Shown here in pieces: positions 35,733-44,971 of a stretch of DNA of 64,000 nucleotides; within the stretch, counting starts at the first letter, position 1, and every line of letters starts with the position of its first letter. The stretch comes from Hyphomicrobiales bacterium (GTDB lineage: Bacteria; Pseudomonadota; Alphaproteobacteria; Rhizobiales; Rhizobiaceae). A model generated the notes under the pieces. That model saw only the letters and a program-made list of their open reading frames with translations. It ran no database searches and was not told the DNA's origin. The DNA is taken from NCBI GenBank assembly GCA_900468805.1, contig UEIF01000029.1, positions 1-64,000 of the forward strand. The letters are read 5' to 3'. Position numbers and translations under genes: made by a program.

Positions 35733-36508
35733 CCAGCAACTTCTTGACCCGCAGGCGTTTTCTGATCGGCAGTACGCTCGGCGTCTCCGCACTCGCGCTC
35801 GCCGGCTGCGACATACTGGACCAAAATGCGGCTATGGGCAGTGTTATCCGCTCTGCCGAAAATCTGACGATGAAGGCACAAAGGCTGCTGCAGGGACGCG
35901 ATGCTCTCGCCCGCGAGTTTGCCGAGACGGACATTTCTCCAACTTTCAGGGTGAACGGCACGAGCGCGCCAGATGGCGAGGACTATACCGAGTTCGCCGA
36001 AGGCAATTTCGCGAACTGGCGATTGAAGATCGACGGTCTCGTCGACCGGCCCCAGGAATTCTCCCTGATCGACCTCAAGAGGCTTCCGGCTCGCACTCAG
36101 ATCACCCGTCACGACTGTGTCGAGGGGTGGAGCGCGATCGGGAAATGGACGGGTGTTCCGCTTGGGGCTGTCTTGAGCTCGGTGGGACTGAGGCCGAACG
36201 CGCGATTTGCGGTCTTTCACTGCGCCGACGAGTTGGAGAAGACACTCGACGGAAGTGGCCGCTACTATGAGAGCATCGACCTCATCGACGCGTTCCATCC
36301 GCAGACCATCCTTGCCTATCAGATGAACGGGAAGGATCTGACCGTCGGACACGGCGCGCCGCTGCGTCTGCGAGTCGAACGGCAACTCGGCTACAAGCAG
36401 GCCAAGTACATCATGCGCATTGAGATCGTCGACAGCTTTGCCAGGCTGTGGGGCGGTAATGGCGGTTTCTGGGAGGACCGCGGCTACGAGTGGTACGCGG
36501 GGATCTGA
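35729..36508 (+). CDS. Exported molybdopterin oxidoreductase of sulfite-oxidase fold (YedY-like)
   Basis: This 259-residue protein has a twin-arginine signal ending in a lipobox (RRRFLIGSTLGVSALALAGC), so it is exported folded and probably lipid-anchored. The sulfite-oxidase molybdopterin domain spans about residues 85-250, with the molybdenum-binding cysteine C130 in HDCVEGWSAIGKWTGV. The ending GFWEDRGYEWYAGI is typical of the family. Family members reduce or oxidise sulfoxides, sulfite or similar compounds; MsrP repairs methionine sulfoxide. The true substrate here is unknown. TetR control suggests a stress-inducible role. Confidence 0.88.
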   Translation: MTSNFLTRRRFLIGSTLGVSALALAGCDILDQNAAMGSVIRSAENLTMKAQRLLQGRDALAREFAETDISPTFRVNGTSAPDGEDYTEFAEGNFANWRLKIDGLVDRPQEFSLIDLKRLPARTQITRHDCVEGWSAIGKWTGVPLGAVLSSVGLRPNARFAVFHCADELEKTLDGSGRYYESIDLIDAFHPQTILAYQMNGKDLTVGHGAPLRLRVERQLGYKQAKYIMRIEIVDSFARLWGGNGGFWEDRGYEWYAGI

Positions 36509-36620
36509 GCGATCCGAATTCAGCCTGGACACAAGGAGAGCTGACAATGAGCATATGGCAAAGACCGCGAGAGGTGCGAACGCGGTAGAACAGATCAAAG
36601 GTCGAACTACGGAGTGTTGA

Positions 36621-36640
36621 AGCCGTCCGGAAGGGCGGCT
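36621..36640 (+). terminator. Intrinsic-type hairpin between the redox operon and the metal transporter
   Basis: Arms 36621-36628 and 36633-36640 pair over eight bases (one G-T wobble) around a 4-base loop, followed by a modest T-rich stretch. It sits between convergent genes and can serve both directions. Confidence 0.55.
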
Positions 36641-36662
36641 CTGGATCTTTGCCTTCAGCCAC

Positions 36663-37691
36663 TCAAAGCCAGTTGATCCGCTTGAGGACCATCAGCGTTG
36701 CGACGGAAGTGATCGCGACGAAGGCAACAATGATGATGAACGCCCAGGTATCGTTGACACCAGGAATACCGCCGACATTCATGCCGAAAAGACCGGCTAC
36801 CACGCTCGGCGGCAGTAGCAGGGCGGCGAGTGCGGCGAGTCGGTTGGAGTTGCGGGCAATCCGCTCGCTGATGACCGTGGACAGGTCGTCATGAAGAATG
36901 CCGGTCCGGTCGCGGATGGCGTCGAGATATTCGATGAAGCGCATCAGCTTGTCGATGACCTCGCGGAAACGCAGCTTGTCACGCTCCTTCAGCCACGGCG
37001 CATCGTCGTGTTCGATACGGTTCAAGGCGTCGCGCTGAGGGGCAAGATAGCGTCGAAGTTGAACGGAGCGGCGACGAAGCTGCTTCAGCCGCTCGCGAAC
37101 TTCGCTGGCTTCGCCGTGAAAGATCAGCTCGTCCAGCTCGTCGACCTCTTCGTCCATCGTGTCAAGCACAGGCTCTAGGTCGCGGACCAGCTTTTCGCTG
37201 ACGAGAGCGAGCAGTTCCCCCGTCTGTTTGGGGCCTTTGCCTTTGTCCAGGGCAAGGCGGATATCGCGCAAGGCGGTTATATAATGGCCGCTGTCGCGTA
37301 GGGTCACGAGCCTGCGCTCGTCGGCCCATACATGCAGGGGGACGAGATCGATTTCGGCCGGCCCGGCTTTTGCTTCTTCGGGCGGCGCAGCACAGACGCC
37401 GCGAAGAATAATCAGCAGCCCGTCGTCTATGTTTTCGACGCGCGGGCGCGATTCCTCCTGCAGCAGGGCGTCGGCAACCAGAGGATCGAATCCGCCTCTC
37501 GTTGTGACCCATTCGGCAGCCGCCGGATGGTCACGCTCGAAATGCAGCCAGACGACGCCGTCATCCGGCGTCCATCGGCGCACCGCCTCCATATCTAGGG
37601 TGCGACAACCGCCGCTTCCGTCAAGAAGCACGGCGAAACGCAAACCCGGTTCGGCGCCGTAACTTGCAACGCTCGCGACCTGCTCGTGCAT
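36663..37691 (-). CDS. CorA-superfamily divalent metal transporter, ZntB-like
   Basis: This 342-residue protein has a large soluble N-terminal funnel (about 1-280, heavily charged helices) and two C-terminal membrane spans. The pore signature GMNVGGIPG joins them. The extended form with GIPG and the overall layout, including RRYLAPQRDAL, follow ZntB (proton-coupled zinc uptake) rather than classic CorA magnesium channels. It would act as a homopentamer in the inner membrane. Metal choice is inferred from family resemblance. It stands alone between convergent redox genes and the peptide-type importer. Confidence 0.88.
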   Translation of the reverse strand: MHEQVASVASYGAEPGLRFAVLLDGSGGCRTLDMEAVRRWTPDDGVVWLHFERDHPAAAEWVTTRGGFDPLVADALLQEESRPRVENIDDGLLIILRGVCAAPPEEAKAGPAEIDLVPLHVWADERRLVTLRDSGHYITALRDIRLALDKGKGPKQTGELLALVSEKLVRDLEPVLDTMDEEVDELDELIFHGEASEVRERLKQLRRRSVQLRRYLAPQRDALNRIEHDDAPWLKERDKLRFREVIDKLMRFIEYLDAIRDRTGILHDDLSTVISERIARNSNRLAALAALLLPPSVVAGLFGMNVGGIPGVNDTWAFIIIVAFVAITSVATLMVLKRINWL

Positions 37692-37995
37692 GACGAATCT
37701 CCTTCCGCCAAGTCAACCTCCCGTAAGCCTACATCAATAGCTTAGCGAGTCGCTGCCATGCGGCAAGACGATCAATGCAGCGGTGCCCTGAGAACAGGGC
37801 CGCCGGCATCATGAAATCCCGGGATGATCGGACTTATGCGATCTCTTGGGCGATCAGAGTATCGGGCTCAGACTTGGATTCGAAATGAGGGGGCCGACAT
37901 GCCACCTTGATAGCCCTTGCCCCAAAACTCGGCCACTTCCGCTGAAGCTCCTACGGTTGCCCTTTTCACGTCGTCGCGTACCGCAAATTCCCGCA
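37692..37995. other. Intergenic stretch between the importer operon and the metal transporter
   Basis: No gene is apparent. A compact hairpin GCCCTG-AGAA-CAGGGC (37785-37800, 6-base stem and GNRA-like loop) may end transcripts from the leftward importer operon. The part next to 37691 should hold the metal-transporter promoter, but no regulator site was recognised. Confidence 0.45.
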
Positions 37996-38766
37996 CTATC
38001 CGGCGCGGCGCGTGGGTTGGTAGCCCCTGCTGCCGTCGAGAAGCGTGCGCGTATAGGGATGTTCAACATTTCCGCTGAGCAAAGCGTCTCTCGAGGCGAT
38101 TTCCACGAACATACCGCCCTGCATGACGGCGACCCGATTACAGAGATGAGCAATCACAGCCATGTCGTGGCTGACCAGAATGTAGGTCAGCTTCTCCCTT
38201 TCGCGCAGGTCCTTCAGCAGATTGAGGATCTCGGCCTGGATGGAGACGTCGAGTGCGGATGTCGGCTCGTCGAGGAGAAGCACGCTGGGCTTGAGGATCA
38301 ATGCGCGGGCGATTGCAACGCGCTGGCGCTGACCACCCGACAGTTGGTGCGGGAAACGATGGTAGAAAGAGGCAGGCAGGCCGACGTCGCGCAGCACGTG
38401 TTCCACGCGCTCCCTGCGCCGGTCGACGCCATGGATTTCGAGTGGTTCGAGAAGCGTGCGGCCGATCGTGTGGCGCGGATGAAGCGAGCCGAAGGGATCC
38501 TGGAATACCATCTGCTGCTTGGCGAGCTGCGATTTTGAGCGCTTGACAGCGATTGCCTCTCCATCGATCGCGATCGAGCCGCCCCACTCCTTGATCCTGC
38601 CGGCCAGCGCACCCAGGACAGTGGATTTGCCGCAGCCGCTTTCACCGACGAGGCCGAACGTCTCGCCTGCAGCAACGTCGAAGGAGACGTCCTTGACCAC
38701 TTGCTTGGCGGAAGGGCCGTGACCGAAGGAAACGGCGAGGTTTTTGACTGAGATCATCATGTTCAT
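37996..38766 (-). CDS. Dipeptide/oligopeptide-type ABC ATPase (DppF/OppF)
   Basis: This 256-residue ATPase has Walker A GESGCGKST, the MVFQDPFGSLHPRHTIG Q-loop typical of Opp/Dpp, LSGGQRQR and LLLDEPTSALD. It is shorter at the C-terminus than usual DppF but keeps the HPYTRTLL segment. It overlaps the partner ATPase gene by four bases and ends the operon. Confidence 0.91.
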   Translation of the reverse strand: MNMMISVKNLAVSFGHGPSAKQVVKDVSFDVAAGETFGLVGESGCGKSTVLGALAGRIKEWGGSIAIDGEAIAVKRSKSQLAKQQMVFQDPFGSLHPRHTIGRTLLEPLEIHGVDRRRERVEHVLRDVGLPASFYHRFPHQLSGGQRQRVAIARALILKPSVLLLDEPTSALDVSIQAEILNLLKDLREREKLTYILVSHDMAVIAHLCNRVAVMQGGMFVEIASRDALLSGNVEHPYTRTLLDGSRGYQPTRRAG

Positions 38767-39611
38767 GCCTCCGCCCAGCTTGGGTCGCGCCTGAGGACCT
38801 CAAGACGGTCTCGGGGATGATCGAGGCTCGGCAGCGCCTGGAGGAGACCCCGCGTATAGGGATGGGTTGCCTCCTCAAGCTTTGCAGCTTCGAGCTCTTC
38901 GACGATACGCCCGGCATACATGATGATCACCCGATCGCAGAAGCTCTTCACCAGGTTGAGGTCATGCGAGATGAAGACCAGGCCGATGTTACGCTCGGTG
39001 ATCAGATCGTCGAGGATCGACAGGACCTGTTGGCGCACCGTCACGTCGAGAGCCGAGGTCGGCTCGTCGGCGATGATCAGTGACGGCGAGGAAATCAGCA
39101 TCATCGAGATCATGATACGCTGTCCCATGCCGCCGGAGACTTCGTGCGGATAAAGGTCGAAGACTCGCTCCGGATCGCGAATGTTGACCCGTTCCAGCAT
39201 GGCGAGTGTGCGTGCCCGTGCCTCACGGCGACCGACACGCTCATGGAGAATGACGGTTTCGGCAATCTGCTCGCCGACCGTCATGACCGGGTTGAGCGAG
39301 TATTTCGGGTCCTGCAGGATCATCGAAATGCGCCGCCCGCGGATCGAGCGCATATCGGCCTCGCTGGCGCGCATGAGATCGATATCCTCGAAGCGTATTT
39401 CGTCGGCCACCATTTTTGCGGTCGCCGGCTGCAGCCGCATGATGGCGCGTCCGGTGGTGCTCTTTCCCGAGCCGGATTCGCCGATGATGCCGACTTTCTC
39501 GCGCCCGACAGTGAAGGAGACGTTCTTCACGGCCGTGACGACGCCCGAAAGGGTCGGGAACTGGACCGACATGTTTTTGACCGAAAGGATCGGCTGGGAT
39601 TGATCAGGCAT
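38763..39611 (-). CDS. Dipeptide/oligopeptide-type ABC ATPase (DppD/OppD)
   Basis: This 282-residue ATPase has Walker A GESGSGKST, LQDPKYSLNPVMTVGEQIAE, the signature VSGGMGQRIMI (a variant of LSGGQRQR) and LIIADEPTSALD. It forms a heterodimer with the ATPase encoded next. It overlaps the upstream permease gene by eight bases. Confidence 0.91.
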   Translation of the reverse strand: MPDQSQPILSVKNMSVQFPTLSGVVTAVKNVSFTVGREKVGIIGESGSGKSTTGRAIMRLQPATAKMVADEIRFEDIDLMRASEADMRSIRGRRISMILQDPKYSLNPVMTVGEQIAETVILHERVGRREARARTLAMLERVNIRDPERVFDLYPHEVSGGMGQRIMISMMLISSPSLIIADEPTSALDVTVRQQVLSILDDLITERNIGLVFISHDLNLVKSFCDRVIIMYAGRIVEELEAAKLEEATHPYTRGLLQALPSLDHPRDRLEVLRRDPSWAEA

Positions 39612-40515
39612 TTCGGGGATCCATGATGTCGCGCAGGCCGTCGCCCAGCAGGTTGAAGGCGAGGCTGACCACGAGGATTGCGATGCCGGGGACCGTCGTC
39701 AGCCACCAGGCGTCGAGCAGATATTGCCGGCCCGACGCAGCCATGGCGCCCCATTCAGGCATCGGCGGCTGGGCGCCAAGGCCGAGGAAGCCGAGGCCGG
39801 CGGCTGTCAGGATGACGCTCGACATGTTGAGCGTTAGTCGAATGATGATCGAAGGGGCGCAGAGCGGCACGATGTGATGCAGCAGGATGCGGCGCATGCC
39901 GGCGCCCTGCAGTTCGGCAGCGACGACGAAGTCGGCGGCACGAAATGTCAGCGTCTCGGCTCGCGCCAGTCGGGCGATCGGTGGCCAGACCGTGAGCGCA
40001 ATGGCGATGACGGCATTTTCGATGCCTGGCCCGAGGGCTGCGGAAAATGCCAATGCCAGAACGAGGCTTGGGAAGGAAAGGAAGATATCGGTGATGCGCA
40101 TCAGGACGACATCCACCCAACCGCCGAGATAGCCGGCCGCCGCACCGATCACAAAGCCGATCGGCGCAACGATGACCGTTACGAGAATGCTGATATAGAG
40201 CGTTGTGCGTGCGCCAAAGACGAGGCGCGAGTAGACGTCGCGGCCGAACTCATCCGTTCCGAACCAGTTTGCGGCAGACGGTGGCTTCAGCGCCATCGTC
40301 AAATCCTGGGCAATAGGGTCGTAGTTGGCAAGCAGCGGCGCGAAGGCTGCGATGAGCACCAGTGCAAGCACGACGAGGAACCCCCCAAAGGCCAGCGGAT
40401 TGGCAAGAAGGTTGAGCCATAGGACGTAGGCCTTGTGGAAACGCGCCTGCCGTGTCGAGGTGAATTCCTCGTTGATCAGCCAATTGTGGAGATCGTTGAA
40501 ATAACGTGTCGCCAT
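39604..40515 (-). CDS. Dipeptide-type ABC permease (DppC/OppC)
   Basis: This 303-residue permease starts with a long cytoplasmic tail, then six spans. The loop FRAADFVVAAELQGAGMRRILLHHIVPL contacts the ATPase, and GLGFLGLGAQPPMPEWGAM is the usual DppC ending. It follows the DppB-type gene after four bases. Confidence 0.92.
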   Translation of the reverse strand: MATRYFNDLHNWLINEEFTSTRQARFHKAYVLWLNLLANPLAFGGFLVVLALVLIAAFAPLLANYDPIAQDLTMALKPPSAANWFGTDEFGRDVYSRLVFGARTTLYISILVTVIVAPIGFVIGAAAGYLGGWVDVVLMRITDIFLSFPSLVLALAFSAALGPGIENAVIAIALTVWPPIARLARAETLTFRAADFVVAAELQGAGMRRILLHHIVPLCAPSIIIRLTLNMSSVILTAAGLGFLGLGAQPPMPEWGAMAASGRQYLLDAWWLTTVPGIAILVVSLAFNLLGDGLRDIMDPRNA

Positions 40516-40519
40516 GATG

Positions 40520-41581
40520 TCACCGGGTACGCGGATCGAGGAAGCGGTAGGCGATATCGGACAGCAGGTTGATGACGATCGAAATGATGCCGATCAGAAG
40601 CACGCTGCCGAGGATCGCGTTCATGTCCGCGAAGAAGAGGGCCGAGGTCAGATATTGCCCGAGGCCGGGCCAGGCAAAGACGGTCTCGATGAGAACCGTG
40701 CCGTCCAGCAGGCCGCAATAGGCAAGCGCGATGATAGTCAGAAGCTGAACCCGTATGTTACGGAAGGCATGGCGCCAGATGATGGCGCGCTGGCCGAGCC
40801 CCTTTGCCTTTGCCGTCAGCACATATTCCTGCCGAAGCTGTTCCAGCATGAAGCTGCGGCTCATGCGGCTGAGATAGGCCATGGCCGCATAACCGAGGAT
40901 GAGGGCAGGGGCTGCGACATGCAGCAAGGCATCGCGGAAAACCTCCCATTCGCCGGCAATGATCGCATCGACGAGAATGGAGTTGGTTGGCCCTTCGACG
41001 AGGCCCTCATTGTAGACGTCAAGCCGGCCACTGCCAGGAATGAGCCCGAACTTGGCGTAGAAGACCAGGATGACGATGGTGCCGAGCCAGAAGATTGGGG
41101 TCGAATGCCCGAGCAATCCGACAATCCTTGCAAGATGATCGACCCAGGTACCCTTGCGGACGGCGGAGATGATGCCGAGCGGAATACCGAGGCCGGCGCC
41201 GATGATCGTTGCCAGCGTCGCAAGCTCCAGTGTCGCCGGGAACACCCGGGCAAGGTCACTTGCCACGGGGTTCTTGGTCACATGGGACTGGCCGAAATTC
41301 AGCTGGGCGACATTGCCGAGATAGGTCGCGAATTGGGCATAGAGCGGCTGGTCCAGCCCCATTTCCTTGTAGACCCGTTCATAGGTCGCCTGGTCGGCCT
41401 GATCGCCGATAACAGCAATGACCGGATCAGCCGGGACCATGCGCCCAACGACGAAGGTGATGACCAGCAGGCCAAGAAGCGTCGTCAGGATGACGCTGAA
41501 GGATGTCGCCAGCTTTCGCACTGCGTCGAGCGCAGCCGCTCCACCGCCCGATGTGGCCCCGGATGTTTGTGAGATGCTCAC
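40520..41581 (-). CDS. Dipeptide-type ABC permease (DppB/OppB)
   Basis: This 353-residue permease has six spans, the DppB-like GLDQPLYAQFATYLGNV segment near the N-terminus and the LRQEYVLTAKAKGLGQRAIIWRHAFRN cytoplasmic loop. About 30 extra N-terminal residues (glycine- and alanine-rich) precede the first span. Confidence 0.92.
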   Translation of the reverse strand: MSISQTSGATSGGGAAALDAVRKLATSFSVILTTLLGLLVITFVVGRMVPADPVIAVIGDQADQATYERVYKEMGLDQPLYAQFATYLGNVAQLNFGQSHVTKNPVASDLARVFPATLELATLATIIGAGLGIPLGIISAVRKGTWVDHLARIVGLLGHSTPIFWLGTIVILVFYAKFGLIPGSGRLDVYNEGLVEGPTNSILVDAIIAGEWEVFRDALLHVAAPALILGYAAMAYLSRMSRSFMLEQLRQEYVLTAKAKGLGQRAIIWRHAFRNIRVQLLTIIALAYCGLLDGTVLIETVFAWPGLGQYLTSALFFADMNAILGSVLLIGIISIVINLLSDIAYRFLDPRTR

Positions 41582-41602
41582 GTCATTCTCCCTTGGAGGA
41601 GG

Positions 41603-43204
41603 TCATTCGCCCTTGGAGACCGTGTCCCAGCGCGTCAGCCATGTCGAATGGCCGGTGTAGCCTTTCACTTCCTTGCGAACCGCCTTTGCATCGGTGCGCA
41701 GGAAAGAGGTGATCAGCGGCGGGGACGATTCGAGGTAGGCCTTGTTGATCTTCGCATAGAGATCGATACGCTTCTGCTGATCGGTCTCGTGGGCGGCCGC
41801 AATTACCATGTCCTGGATGTCCTTCGGCACATCCCAGGCGGTGCGCCAGGCGTTCAGGCCCGTAAGCTTGGCATCGTCGGAATTATTCGCATTGGTCGCA
41901 TAGGACTGGAGGACCGCGTGCGGATCCGGCAGGCGTTCGCCGGATCGCGCCGAGAAGATTTCGAATTCGCGCGTGCGGAACTTGCCGATATGGTCGCCCC
42001 CCTGAAGATCGAGCTTGATGCCAGCCTTGGCGGCGTTGGCCTGCAGGGATTGTGCAACCTCGTATTCCGGGGTGACTGGCGTCGCGTAATAGACCTTCGA
42101 GAAACCATTCGGATAGCCGGCTTCAGTCAGCAGTTGCTTGGCCTTTTCGATGTCGAGCTTGTAGGGATTGACGTCGCTCGCGCCCGGCAGGCCGGCCGGA
42201 ATGATGGTCTGCTGCCTGATGCCGTAATATTTCATGACGGTGTTGGCGAGGCCGTCATAATCGATGAGATAGCGGAAGGCTTCGCGAACCTTGGGATTGG
42301 AGAGGATCTCGTCCTTCTGGTTCAAAGCAAGGTAATAGAAGCCGAAGCCAGGCGTCTTCTGGATGTCGGCCTTGCCGCCCGTTTCGACGGCTGCAAGATC
42401 GCTGGAGGACAGACGGGTCGCAACATCGACGTCACCTGCCTCAAGCTGCAGGCGCTGGCCGGAGGATTCCGGCATATGGCGCAGAACGACGCGGCGCATC
42501 TTCGGGGCGCCCTGCCAGTAGTCCTTGTTGGCATCTGCGATCAACAGGTCGTTGACGCGCCAGGTGCGCAGCGCATAGGGCCCGGAGCCCGCGTCGTTGG
42601 CCTGCAGGAACTCGCGCCCCAAATCGCCGCTCTTTTCATGCTCGGCGAGGAACTTGCTGTCCAGGATAGAGGTCGAGAAGCTCGCCAGCGAATAGAGGAT
42701 CAGGTTGGGGTTCCAGAGTTCGGGCGTCTGGAGGACCACGGTGGTGTCGTCGCTCGCCTTGATTAGATCGTCGACATTCTTGTCGGTAAAGCCCCACTGG
42801 CGAAGGTCTACGGATGGTGCAAGCCCAAGCTTGACGAGGCGGCGCAGCGACCACTCGACATCCTTCGCCGTCAGCGGATTGCCGGAATGGAAGGTAATGC
42901 CGGAGCGGATTTTGAAGGTGAAGGTCTTGCCGTCGGGCGAGACGCTCCAGCTCTCGGCGACACCCGGAGCCGGCTTGGTAATATCATCGGCCGGCAGCAC
43001 GATCAGCCGCTCATAAAGGTTCGCGACTATTTCAGCAGCTTCCAACTGATTGATTTCGTTCGGATCGAGGCCACGCATCGATGACATGTTCGTTGCAATG
43101 ACCAGCTGGTCCTTTGGGGTGGCTGCAGCTGCTGCCAACGGCATCATCAGGCTCGCGGCAACAAGCGCCGACGAGATCAACAGTCCGCGTCTTTGGATCT
43201 TCAT
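41603..43204 (-). CDS. ABC substrate-binding protein, family 5 (peptide/opine/sugar-acid type)
   Basis: This 533-residue exported protein has a Sec signal peptide (MKIQRRGLLISSALVAASLMMPLAAAAA) and the family-5 signature around ESWSVSPDGKTFTFKIRSGITFHSG. Members carry peptides, nickel, opines or sugar derivatives. GGGAGGA lies six bases before the ATG at 43204. The gene heads the leftward operon and faces a GntR gene, a DHDPS-like enzyme and an enolase, so the cargo is probably a sugar acid or related conjugate rather than a peptide. This is inference from context. Confidence 0.9.
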   Translation of the reverse strand: MKIQRRGLLISSALVAASLMMPLAAAAATPKDQLVIATNMSSMRGLDPNEINQLEAAEIVANLYERLIVLPADDITKPAPGVAESWSVSPDGKTFTFKIRSGITFHSGNPLTAKDVEWSLRRLVKLGLAPSVDLRQWGFTDKNVDDLIKASDDTTVVLQTPELWNPNLILYSLASFSTSILDSKFLAEHEKSGDLGREFLQANDAGSGPYALRTWRVNDLLIADANKDYWQGAPKMRRVVLRHMPESSGQRLQLEAGDVDVATRLSSSDLAAVETGGKADIQKTPGFGFYYLALNQKDEILSNPKVREAFRYLIDYDGLANTVMKYYGIRQQTIIPAGLPGASDVNPYKLDIEKAKQLLTEAGYPNGFSKVYYATPVTPEYEVAQSLQANAAKAGIKLDLQGGDHIGKFRTREFEIFSARSGERLPDPHAVLQSYATNANNSDDAKLTGLNAWRTAWDVPKDIQDMVIAAAHETDQQKRIDLYAKINKAYLESSPPLITSFLRTDAKAVRKEVKGYTGHSTWLTRWDTVSKGE

Positions 43205-43269
43205 TTTCTTCCTCCCGGGTATCTCTGCAATCACATCAGAGCGAATTTTGATATCGACATCGATCTGAA

Positions 43270-43302
43270 ATCTGGTATATCAGATCTCACAAAACGGTTT
43301 TG
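43270..43302. promoter_or_regulatory. Two adjacent palindromes, probable GntR operators
   Basis: ATCTGGTATATCAGAT (43270-43285) is palindromic except for one base pair and contains the TGGTATATCA form usual for FadR/GntR sites. CAAAAC-G-GTTTTG (43290-43302) is a perfect second palindrome. They lie between the binding-protein gene and the GntR gene (ATG at 43328) and could control both directions. Confidence 0.55.
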
Positions 43303-43327
43303 TCGTCAACGGGGGAATTTTCGGCTT

Positions 43328-44038
43328 ATGAAAAATAAGGTGGAGGGCGCAGCGGGCGACGACCGTATAGAGAAGATCGACCCGCGGTTCCTGACGACCC
43401 TTCGTGATCACGTTCACAAGACGCTCAGGGCGGCGATCCTATCCGGCCGCTTTCGTGCCGACGAACGTGTGAACGAACGCCAGCTCGCCGAGCAGCTCGG
43501 TGTTTCCACTACTCCGATCAAAGAGGCGCTCCGGCAGCTCGAGACCGAAGGACTGGTTGAAACACTGCCGCGCCGCGGAGTGCTGATCCGGTTCAACGCC
43601 GGATGGGCGGAGGAAATGATCCTGGCGCGCGCCGCGCTGGAATCGATGATCGCGCATCTCGCCGCCAAGCGGATCACCGCGGAAGAAGCTGCGAAGCTCA
43701 GGGATACGGTCGCATTGATGAAAGCGGCCACGGCCGATGGCGCGGCGGACGATCTCATTGCCTTGAATGAGACCTTTCACGAGCAGATCCACATCGCCTC
43801 GCGCTGCCAATACCTGTCGCGCATGATCGAGCGTCAGCAATTCTACGATGCGAGCATTCGGCGCATCATTCATTCCGACAACAAGGAGCGCGACAAGGCG
43901 CTGGCCGAACACTCTGCCATTGCCGCTGCGATCGTTTCGAACGACAGCGACAAGGCTGAGCGGGTGATGCGCGATCACGTCGTCCGCTCCGGCGAAACCT
44001 ACCTCACCATCGTATTCAGGAAGAAAGAGGACATTTGA
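43328..44038 (+). CDS. GntR/FadR-family transcriptional regulator
   Basis: This 236-residue regulator has a winged helix (about 20-85: VNERQLAEQLGVSTTPIKEALRQLETEGLV) and an FCD helical ligand domain with likely metal histidines (NETFHEQIH, EHSAIAAAI, RDHV). FCD domains bind small organic acids, which fits a sugar-acid pathway. The ATG at 43328 is chosen by the family start; the open frame to 43193 would overlap the divergent binding-protein gene. Confidence 0.88.
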   Translation: MKNKVEGAAGDDRIEKIDPRFLTTLRDHVHKTLRAAILSGRFRADERVNERQLAEQLGVSTTPIKEALRQLETEGLVETLPRRGVLIRFNAGWAEEMILARAALESMIAHLAAKRITAEEAAKLRDTVALMKAATADGAADDLIALNETFHEQIHIASRCQYLSRMIERQQFYDASIRRIIHSDNKERDKALAEHSAIAAAIVSNDSDKAERVMRDHVVRSGETYLTIVFRKKEDI

Positions 44039-44039
44039 C

Positions 44040-44960
44040 GTGACCGTGGCAATGGACAAGATTCGCAAGGCCTTAACGGGTATCTCCGGGGTGCCTGTGA
44101 CCCCCTACAAGACGGATGGCAGCATCGACCTCGGCAAGCTTTCCGCATTGATTGCGCGCCTCGCCTCCGCCCGGGTTCACAATCTGATGGCCGCCGGCAA
44201 TACCGGCGAATTCTTCACGTTGACGATGGATGAAGTAAAGATGGTCCATGCTGCCACCATCAAGGCAGCGGATGGCAAGGCCCTTATCAGTGCCGCTGTT
44301 GGTCGCTCGCTGACGGACGCCAAAGCTCTGGCCCGTTACGCAATTGCCGAGGGCGCCGACGCGATCATGGGCCATCATCCGATGGACCCCTTTGCCGGCC
44401 CGAGCTATCAGGCGAAATATTTCCTGGAGCTCGCAGAGACGTCCACTGTTCCAGTCATTGCCTATGTCCGCAGCGACACTTTCTCAGTCGCCGATTTCCG
44501 CAAGCTTGCCCTGCATCCCAATATTGCCGGCATCAAGTTTGCCTCCGGAAACCTGATGTTGCTCGCTGAAGTCATCCGTTCGACGAAGGATGCGCCGGCG
44601 ATTTGGGTTTGCGGTCTGGCAGAAGGCTGGGCACCTGCCTTCTACGCCATGGGTGCTCGCGGCTTTACCTCTGGGCTCGTCAACGTTTTCCCTGAGCGCT
44701 CGCATGCCATTCATCAGGCACTGGAAGCCGGCGACTACGCCGCTGCGCGTGCCTTGATCGACGATATCGCCGGTTTCGAAGTGCTGCGCACCAAATATCT
44801 GAACGGCGCCAATGTCACCGTCGTCAAGGAGGCGCTTGGCATGCTTGGTACCGATGTCGGCCCTGTTCGCCTTCCCGGCGTCGAAAGCCTGACGGACGCG
44901 GAACGCGCCGAACTGCGCGCAATCGTTGACAATGTGAGCGGCAAGAACCGCGCCGCCTGA
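44040..44960 (+). CDS. DHDPS/NAL-family aldolase or dehydratase
   Basis: This 306-residue TIM-barrel enzyme has the Schiff-base lysine K166 (GIKFASG) and a tyrosine at Y142 (VIAYVRSD), with AAGNTGEFFTLT matching the GxxGE motif. Family members cleave or dehydrate 2-keto-3-deoxy sugar acids as well as making dihydrodipicolinate. Here a sugar-acid role is likelier because an enolase-type dehydratase follows after 11 bases and a GntR gene precedes it. A GTG start at 44040 has GAGGA upstream; an ATG at 44052 is possible. Confidence 0.87.
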   Translation: MTVAMDKIRKALTGISGVPVTPYKTDGSIDLGKLSALIARLASARVHNLMAAGNTGEFFTLTMDEVKMVHAATIKAADGKALISAAVGRSLTDAKALARYAIAEGADAIMGHHPMDPFAGPSYQAKYFLELAETSTVPVIAYVRSDTFSVADFRKLALHPNIAGIKFASGNLMLLAEVIRSTKDAPAIWVCGLAEGWAPAFYAMGARGFTSGLVNVFPERSHAIHQALEAGDYAAARALIDDIAGFEVLRTKYLNGANVTVVKEALGMLGTDVGPVRLPGVESLTDAERAELRAIVDNVSGKNRAA

Positions 44961-44971
44961 GAAAGAACGTC

